From Paramecium octaurelia (Eukaryota > Ciliophora > Oligohymenophorea > Peniculida > Parameciidae), in contig CAJJDP010000027.1 of NCBI GenBank assembly GCA_905182995.1, forward strand, positions 308,066-372,065: a stretch of DNA of 64,000 bases, read 5' to 3'. Below are positions 56,566-64,000 of the stretch, piece after piece. A program made the position numbers and the translations under genes. The notes under the pieces were generated by a model. It ran no database searches, was not told the DNA's origin, and saw nothing but the letters and a program-made list of their open reading frames with translations. Numbering within the stretch: the first letter of the stretch is position 1; each line of letters opens with the position of its first letter.

Positions 56566-57884
56566 TCAAACTAATAGATGATCAAATTATTTATTATTTT
56601 AAATAAAAGTTCTTACTTCATGTAATTCATGAAATTGTTATTTCTTTAATAAAGATTTTGCTAATTCCATTTAATGTTTGTATAAGAAAAATGAAAACTC
56701 CTTATGCTTATTCTTAACAGATTTTTATGCCCATTTATCAAACTCACTTAGTGAATCATCTATGTCGTAATTCTAAAACTTTGTAACATAATTATTTCTG
56801 AGTGTTGGTTCTCCTGGAAATGTAAGGATTAGATGCATCAACAATACACCTAAAGCATACAAGCATTGTTATTTGTAATCAATATAATCTTTGGCTTAGA
56901 TCTTTTGCAAATCTTGATAACAAGAATATGAATGATTCAAATCTGCTAACATAACCTTTGTTACTTGAATCGATTACCTATATGTCTCCAGTGATACTTT
57001 TAGTAACCATAATGCTTTCTGGTTTCAAGTCTCCATGGACTATCTACTTTTTTTACAAGTACTCTAAACCACTTATAATCTAACATAGAATTTCATTGAT
57101 AAGTTTGCTCTTCTATTCTTAAGGCATGGGGTTCATATAAAAATAGGAATAACTCAATAGATTTTTAGATTGTGAAATATATCCAGGATAAATACAGTAT
57201 TCTATCTGAGTATACAGAAATAATTAGTAGTTTTTTATTTCCAGCCACCATTCATAAAGTCTGATTATGTTTGGATGTGAAACATGTTGAAGAGTACGTG
57301 CCTCTTAAATTTTGTAGTAATCTTATGTTGAACTTTTTGTGTTAAATATATCTTGAAATGTAACATCCAAAGGTATATTTAACAATTAAATCTATTATTA
57401 GGTTGTTTTTTACTCTTTTAACAAAATAAACTTAATCATCCATAGGCTTATACACATGATATGTTGTGGTTTATTTCTATTGATCTATTTCCTCATTCAA
57501 TGCGATGAACTCATTTTTGAATTTATTAATTCGCAAAAATTAATTTTTAAACTCTTACTAAATTTGTTTTTCTTTCTAAATGTTGATATCAAAAAAATAT
57601 AGCGTTAGCCGCACTTATTAGTCCTTTTGTTCAATTGACATTTTCTTGTTCATAAATTCATTAAATATGTTTTTATTGACAAATATGAAGGCTGTCGATT
57701 TGATTTGCTGCGTAGACGTTATAAATCCAATATTAATATCCTAATAATAGATTCTGAAGAGAGAAGATTATTAAATCTACTCTTACAAATATTATCATAC
57801 CTTAAATTCCTATTTAGATGAAAACTAATTAGTCTCTTGAGTAAGCCTTTTTTTGATTGCCTTCTTTATGGCCTTGACAACCAT
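56566..57884 (-). CDS. Degenerate protein kinase (probable pseudokinase)
   Basis: 416 residues with introns 57777-57800 (a 21-nt alternative ends at the earlier AG), 57392-57413 and 56956-56977. After a Lys/Gln-rich N-terminus of about 150 residues the kinase fold appears: VYKPMDDQVYFVKR (ATP Lys kept), HVSHPNIIRLYEWW, ISGLEYLQKKQIVHGDLKPE then SIMV, and VMLADLNHSYSCYQ. HRD has become HGD, the metal-binding Asn of KPEN is Ser, and DFG is DLN, so at least two catalytic positions differ from active kinases. CLYALGVLLMHLILTFPGEP marks subdomain IX-like sequence. It may act as a binding scaffold. It lies 40 bp upstream of the coiled-coil gene on the same strand. Confidence 0.75.
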
Positions 57885-58576
57885 TGTAATATGTCTAAAA
57901 AAGGGATCATCATTAGAAAAGTTGATTGTAATTAATGAAATAACAAGTAGTTGTTAGAAATTATAATAATCTTCTGAATTTAAAAAATCATTCTTCTGTT
58001 TTAAATTTTCTTCCTTTTTGTGTATAGAAAATACAATTACAAGTGTGAGCATGATTTTATTTTTATCTGCATTTGGAATTTCAAGTTTTTCATTTTAAGT
58101 TTCAACACAGACCTCCTCAATGTAAAATTTACTATCCATTATTTTATTAAATTACTACATAACAATTTCTCTATTACTTCTTCAATATTATACTATTGCA
58201 TTTTATTTTATTAATAATATTTAATAAAAAATGAACGTACTCCTCAATTTCAAATACCAGTAATAATCCCTTCATTATTTGATTATGCAGAGTTGAATTA
58301 GTTAAAGCTAAAACAATTCATTTAAAGCTTCAGCTAAACAATAAAATTGATTCATCACAATCTGAATCACATTTTTAAATAATTCAATTAATAAATTGGA
58401 CAACAAATCATTAATCATCACTTACTTTAGAAAGATAAGTAAGTAAGGATTAAGAATCCTAGGTTATTTATTCATTGCATATAAATTGATGTTAAGAATA
58501 TGGCTTTATTTTTGAATTTATAAATATTTAAAGTTAGTTTCTACATAATTTTAATAATATATTAAAATTGATACGC
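57885..58576. other. Intergenic, no supported gene
   Basis: 692 bp between two minus-strand genes. A plus-strand TGA-free frame near 58020 is Ile/Phe/Tyr-rich, as expected of noncoding AT-rich DNA. No gene called. Confidence 0.5.
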
Positions 58577-61500
58577 TCACAAAATATAAGATTTATACAA
58601 AATCTTACTCTTTTTGAAGTAGGGATGTTACTCCAATACAAACTGAACTGTTTTTACAGTTATTTCCTTTTGAGTCAATAATGGATTATCATTATCCATA
58701 TTATTTAATCTAAATATCAAATTAATATAATACCTAGTCTTTATGTAATTTTTTCCAGTCAACAATTGTCTTTCGAAACTTCTTTGGACTTCCTGGATTT
58801 TTTAGTCTAATTGATCATCCTCCACAATATCAACTACTTATTGTTATTAACCCTTATATTTATCTGATTCCTCATCCGAATCCATCATATTTTCATTACT
58901 CTCTCTTTTACAAAGGAAGTCTTAAACTTAGTTCCATAATTCAGCCCCTCTTTTGATTCTCTTTTTAAGAACCTCCTCTAATTCAGGATGCTCTTCTTTC
59001 CACTTACTTTTTCTTACTTTGTTCTTTAACTTATCCTCATAAAGAGGTTCCATTTCTATTAAGAAATTCCTGAATTCTATTTATCTTTGGGTTGGTGTAT
59101 AATCGCATAGTTCGTAATATAATTAATTCTTATTCTCATTGCTCGTAAGTAATGAGATATCAAGATAAGAATTTTTTTGGGGTCCAAACCTTCCTTATAA
59201 TTCTAAATTTTGTCTATATTTTAACATTTAAGCATCATTTTATGAAATAGTTTTATTTTAAAACTATTTTAATTCATACCCTGGCTTCTAGGCTAAAGCT
59301 ACTTAAAATACTTTTCCTAAAAGTTATTTCATATATAAACTAAATTATTCATAAATAAAAGTCAAAACCTATTGGTCTTCTACCAAAAACTCTTTATATT
59401 TTGTATCCTTTCTTAGTGAAGCTAACTTCCTCTATATCACTGGCATCTATAGTATGGACTATTTATCTTCTTTTGGAGGTTTTTTAGGAATTTTTTCAAT
59501 ATCATCTTTGTATTTGGAGTAGTTTTTTTTTATCAAGTCTTTTATGACAGCGTCTGGAAATGTATTCATATCCTTTTATAATTTTTCATTGATTTATGCA
59601 CATGTTGCAAAAGTAAGAATTTATCTAAAATAGTCTTCAATTTTTTTTTTAATTGTATTATCATTAATCTGCCTTAATTCCATTGTTATAATTTGTACCC
59701 AAAAAGTCTTAACATAAGAATACTATTCTATTTCATTCTAAGGTAATTTATGTTATTTTTTAAATTCGATAATCTCATTGAGAATATACTATTTACTAGC
59801 ATATTTTTGAAATACATCTATGCATTTATTTTAAAAATTTTAGTCATTACTTTATTGCACTTCTTTTATTAATTAAGCTTTGTAATTTTTTAATTCATAA
59901 TAGACTGCCAAAATGTCTTATTAGGTAGTTTCAAAATTAGCCTTATCACTCATTAAATTTGAAATTTTCTTGAAAAATTCGCCTTTTAATTGTTCTTCAC
60001 TTTTAATGACATTCTTTTAGTCTTAAGAAAAAAACTTGGTTGTAAAAAAACAAATGGCATTATAAGAAGTAGAATTATAATCAGTGATGCTTTTCATTTA
60101 ACTAATAAGAGGAAAGGATTCTGTTATTGGTTTACAATCTGTACCATATTAAGGCAATTTGATATAAAAATTATAGATATTCTTCGCAATTTGAAATTGC
60201 TATTCAAAAGTAAATAATTCTTTTTAAAGACTCATATAATCCAAAAATTTATTTATTTCATTTTAATCTTTATCTTTGAATGCCACAGCTGCAATTCTTA
60301 CTCTTTCAACTTTCTCCAAATACTATAATTTTTACCATCTGAAAAATGCCAACCCTTTATATAGAGCTGGCAAAAAAATAATGAATGGGTTATCCTTAAA
60401 AAATGTTTCTATATATATAGATAACAGTTCTTTTTAAACATCATTTTATTATTATTAATTTAGCTTTTCTGCCTCTTTTTAAATATATTGTTCACAAATC
60501 TAACTGATTTTATCTTCCCTTTAAAATATTTCTTAATACTGGCCTAAATCCTTTTTCAAAAAATCAGATCTCAATTTTGAAACATTAAATATATACTGTT
60601 TGAAAAATTAAGAAGCAATTTATTTATTTGATCTTTCATTCATTAGGTTTTTTAATTTTTGCTAATACAAAAATGGATAAACTTTGAAAAATTGCATTTT
60701 TTAATCCTTTTCTTCCTTTTCTCCCTCTAGGAAGGAATCAGAGAGTTTCTCAAAAACTTTAAAAAAGTTTTTTAAATTTTGACTGCTGTCATGTATTAAG
60801 TGCAACTCATAAGTTTTCAACTCATTTATCAATCTTATTTTTTAAGAACTTTGCAAATTCACTTAGAGCATAACTTTAATCAATTTATTATTGATGTAAG
60901 GAAGGAGAGATTCCAATAGTGAGACAGAATTGTAACCCAAATTATATTCATTTTTATTAAAATATTCAGATACTATTTAGGTATTTGCTTTTTCATTTAA
61001 TTATGCTAAAATCTAATCAAAAGTCTTATTTAAATTAGCTTTCGATGTATTTTGCATCATATTGAAGGCTATATCTAAAATCTAATCCAATTCTTCTTAT
61101 TACAATCTAGCTTCCACAATTAATGCACAAAATAAATAAAGGTAGTTCCATCTAAATTTAAGGAAAGATAAGATTAATTGTTGTACGTTTTAGATTAATT
61201 TAAAAACAAGATTAGACTCTTCAATTGTTGTAGCTCTCTGTAATTCTGAGTATAAACTAAAGTAAATGTCATTCCACTTTTCAAATTATGATATATTGAA
61301 TTTCCTTGGAACTTCAAAAGAATTGATTTCTTATTTTATAAATTCAATCAATCGTTTTTTAAATGAAAAGCATTATCCTTTCAAATTTCGAACACGTTTT
61401 GACTTTAAACTTTTATAAAAGTATTTGACAGATGGAATGTCAATAAAAGAATAATAATCCTTTTGAGAATCCATAATATCTTTTTCAAGTTCCTGTAATA

Positions 61501-62379
61501 GTTTTTGCAAATCTGATTTATTTTCCTTGATCTTTTTGGCAGAATTAACCAAATAATAAGAATTTAAATAAAAATTTAATTTGTCTACAAATATGTATCC
61601 TAATATTTTTTCTATACCTTTATTCTACTTTTCTTATATAAGGTGATCTTTAAAAGCTTAAATATTAAAAAAATTTAAGCTTTTAAATGTATCCTACAAA
61701 TCTGGGGGAAGATTTTGCAAGAACTTTTCTTATAAACTATTTGTCTATTTAGGAGCTTTACTTTAATCTTCAGAAACAATTTATGTAAATAATTCCTATT
61801 CCTGCTAATTGAAACTCTCAAATACAGCCATTTCAAATTCTTAACAAGTGTTACCTGTAAAGGTTTAATAGGATTAATCAATTTTTGTCAAGATGTTTTT
61901 TGACAATACTTAATTTACACAACTAGGTGACTGCAGGTAATCCCATGCAATCTTTTTGTAATAAATATAATTCATATGTTTGAATGCATCATCAGGACCT
62001 TTTAAAAAGGCTTTTTCATAAAAATGAGCTATCTATTATTAAAGTGTATACCCAAGACTTCATTATATTTCTGGTTGATATAATGGCTTAAATCAGAATT
62101 TTATATAGGTCTATTCTTGAATTTTGATTTATTTAATATGGTGTTTAATATTTTGGTTGCTTTTTGGAGTGCATCTTTTTGAATATAGGAATTAACGAGT
62201 GCCTTGAATAACTCTTGTAAAAAAAAAGACAATCTCGGATCTTTTATTAATAAGTATTTACTTTGATTTGATTATCCTATTTTTTTGCAGGTTTGTTATA
62301 ATAATTGGTCAGTAGATAATTCCTTTTCTATCGTCTAAAGCTATATAATCTCTTCATTGTTTTGGGGATCCTAAAGCAT
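58577..62379 (-). CDS. Large helical protein of 1250 residues, unknown
   Basis: Two introns only (62033-62058 near the 5' end, with a GTC donor, and 58710-58733 near the 3' end). The 3.3 kb between them is one open frame. The sequence is rich in Leu, Lys, Glu, Asn and Phe with helix-like periodicity. Examples are KGPDDAFKHMNYIYYKKIAW, LQELEKDIMDSQKDYYSFID and EMEPLYEDKLKNKVRKSKWK. An acidic C-terminal part (MMDSDEESDKYKG, VDIVEDDQLDQK) precedes a short basic end. I see no transmembrane helix, signal peptide, zinc site or enzyme motif. It could be an alpha-solenoid or scaffold protein. I do not recognise the family. Start MLQDPQNNEE is the first ATG after a TGA. Confidence 0.75.
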
Positions 62380-62466
62380 TTCTATTTATTAAAAATATGT
62401 GAAATTTAGTAATAATTATATACTATATTTTGTATAAACCAAAAAAATTAAAAAAGTCATATGGTT

Positions 62467-62957
62467 TCAGTCAATTTTAACTTTCTTTATTTTAGCATCT
62501 TGATCAGAAGCATTCTCTAGTTTTTCGAGCCATTCTAATTTTTCTTATTTCTCTTGCTTCTCCTATTTCTCTAAGAAGTCTTATTTATCTTTCTTTTCTT
62601 TTGAGTCCTCTTCTGTTTAATCATACCAAACATGATTGAATTGAAAATAATAGTTGATGTCTAATTTATTGAGTTCATTAATATCCTAACACCAAATGAG
62701 ATTGCCAAAAAAAAAGTTAACAATTTCTTTTCCAATTGTACTTTGCTTCAACGAGGTTAAATTGAGCACTTTATAATCATATTAGGAAGTATCTAAAAAT
62801 TCCTTGACTTTTGGATCGTCTTATAAAAAGGATTGATCTTTAAATTGTTTTTCTATAATAATTATATTACATTACTTATGAATCTCTTCAGTTTTCCACA
62901 CATAGTTTTGGTTAGATTTTTAGTAATACCTGGATATATATACAAGTCTTGATCCAT
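62467..62957 (-). CDS. Small protein with charged C-terminal helix, unknown
   Basis: 155 residues with one intron (62853-62875). The N-terminal about 95 residues look folded (MDQDLYIYPGITKNLTKTMC, DYKVLNLTSLKQSTIGKEIV, FFFGNLIWCQDINELNKLDI, YYFQFNHVWYDQTEEDS). The tail is a highly charged single helix (KEKKDKQDFLEKQEKQEKQE, LEWLEKLENASDQDAKIKK). It lies 66 bp downstream of RPA1 on the same strand. No family is recognised, and a partnership with RPA1 would be speculation. Confidence 0.65.
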
Positions 62958-63023
62958 GAAATCAAATAATTAGAAGAATTAATAATTGATGAATGGATAA
63001 ATTGTAAACAAACTTTAAATCAT

Positions 63024-64000
63024 TCATTCTGGTTTAGCATTTATTTTATCTAATTATAAAGTTCTTCGTTTTCACTAACCACATCATCCTATATAATGGA
63101 TGAAATCTAGAATTTAGGTCTACTTTCATCATTATATGTTTCCATCTTGGCAATAATTAGGAATCTATATTATTAGAAACTAGCCCTTTTAATTATTTCA
63201 TCTTATTGATTTTTCTCTTTGGTTTTAAATTCATCGCAGGACAGTTCTAAAATATATGAATTGATTACTTAAAATTGATTATCCTTAATCGTTGGACACA
63301 CTAACAGGCAGATTTCCAGTAGTATCAGCAATTTTAGCATTAAAGATATACTTGTAACTAGGTTTAACGAAGTTTTGATTGCAATTTTAGCAATGAAATT
63401 GTTTAGTTTATTAAACTTAAACAACTTTTCTTTTACAAATTTCACATCCTTCATAATAAAGAAGTTTAGTAAATATTGTTGTAATATAGGCCCTGACTTC
63501 ATAAAATTTGGTTAGCTTACTGTTTCTTTATCCTTCGAAGTCCTTTTTAATTTATTCAATATATGATAAGACAAACTTCTTTTTTGATTCCTTTGGTTTA
63601 GATTCTATAAAATCCTTATTTTGACTATAAAAGTCATAAAAGTCTTGAAATCCATTAATTTTCTATAATTTCGATAAATCCTTTTCATAAGTAGTTGAAT
63701 TTGTGACTGTTAAACTTCTGATCATTTAGTAATCAGTCACTTTTAGGCCTCTAAATGCAACAATTTCATCTTTTTAAAATTACCATTTCTCAGCTTATGC
63801 TCCCCAAAGTACAATATCAATTCCTCTTTAAGTTTGATCAAATAGGGTTATATTTTTCTTAGCCTTATTTTCACTTGATTTAGTTATAACTTGAGTTAAT
63901 GGTTTGACTTCTGTAATTACTCCAAGAATATCACATTTATCATCCTATGACAAATTATCTATATCTCCTATTTATTTAATTTAGAATGGAAAAGCATCAA
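63024..64000 (-). CDS. Replication protein A large subunit, RPA1-like (5' end outside window)
   Basis: The C-terminal about 318 residues are present, with one intron at 63247-63268. OB-fold B is seen as KCDILGVITEVKPL, NITLFDQTQRGIDIVLWG, DEIVAFRGLKVTDYQMIRSL. OB-fold C follows: FYEVRAYITTIFTKLLYYEG, the zinc ribbon CEICKRK and FHCQNCNQNF, PSYKYIFNAKIADTTGNL, YRFLIIAKMETYNDESRPKF. RPA1 binds single-stranded DNA in replication, repair and recombination as part of RPA. In ciliates a paralogue (Teb1) serves telomerase. The visible part cannot separate the two, but the complete zinc ribbon and domain spacing suit RPA1. The start lies to the right of 64000. Confidence 0.88.

Overview
The window reads as a ciliate macronuclear chromosome, most likely Paramecium (aurelia-type). 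Three things show this. First, conserved proteins run straight through TAA and TAG, which must be read as Gln, and they end only at TGA. Second, the genes are interrupted by about 96 inferred GT...AG introns of 22-34 nt. Third, the DNA is very AT-rich and the genes are densely packed on both strands. All coordinates here come from hand translation with TAA/TAG = Gln and removal of tiny introns. Where a family is conserved, splicing restored its expected length and motifs. No similarity search was run.

Layout. 1-9555: 3' part of a HUWE1/TOM1-like HECT ligase (+), an MLF protein (-), a PP2A-type phosphatase (+), a small basic protein (-) and a small HTH protein (+). 10014-16359: importin-7/8 (-) and a double cyclic-nucleotide-binding protein (+) with an overlapping second ORF. 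16395-21825: MEMO1 (-), V-ATPase V0 subunit a (+) and V0 subunit d (-). 22918-31316: glutathione peroxidase, a DHHC-family protein with DHHE, ferritin, mitochondrial aspartate aminotransferase, a membrane protein, YKT6 and a mitochondrial carrier, all (+). 31371-35278: a half-ZPR1 paralogue, full ZPR1 and a CobW/ZNG1 GTPase, all (-). 35790-39786: C2-plus-membrane protein, protein kinase and H2A.Z (+). 40809-43297: two paralogous HTH proteins flanking a Rab2 (-). 43298-48761: sparse region, then a signal-peptide/TM surface protein. 49401-52738: secreted coiled-coil protein, Atg101 and a membrane protein (-). 52766-55164: kinesin-6 (+). 55240-64000: coiled-coil protein, degenerate kinase, a 1250-residue protein, a small protein and RPA1 (5' end outside the window), all (-).

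Functionally this is ordinary nuclear housekeeping: ubiquitin ligation, nuclear import, the proton pump, redox and iron handling, SNARE/Rab trafficking, zinc proteins, autophagy, microtubule motor and replication. Only a few neighbours look related: V0 a with V0 d, ZPR1 with its half copy and CobW, and the two HTH paralogues. The least conventional items are the DHHE protein, the HTH pair, the half-ZPR1, the degenerate kinase, the Atg101 lacking an obvious WF finger, and the catalytic-cysteine codon of the HECT ligase that is split by an intron. I saw no convincing tRNA, rRNA, CRISPR array or transposon.
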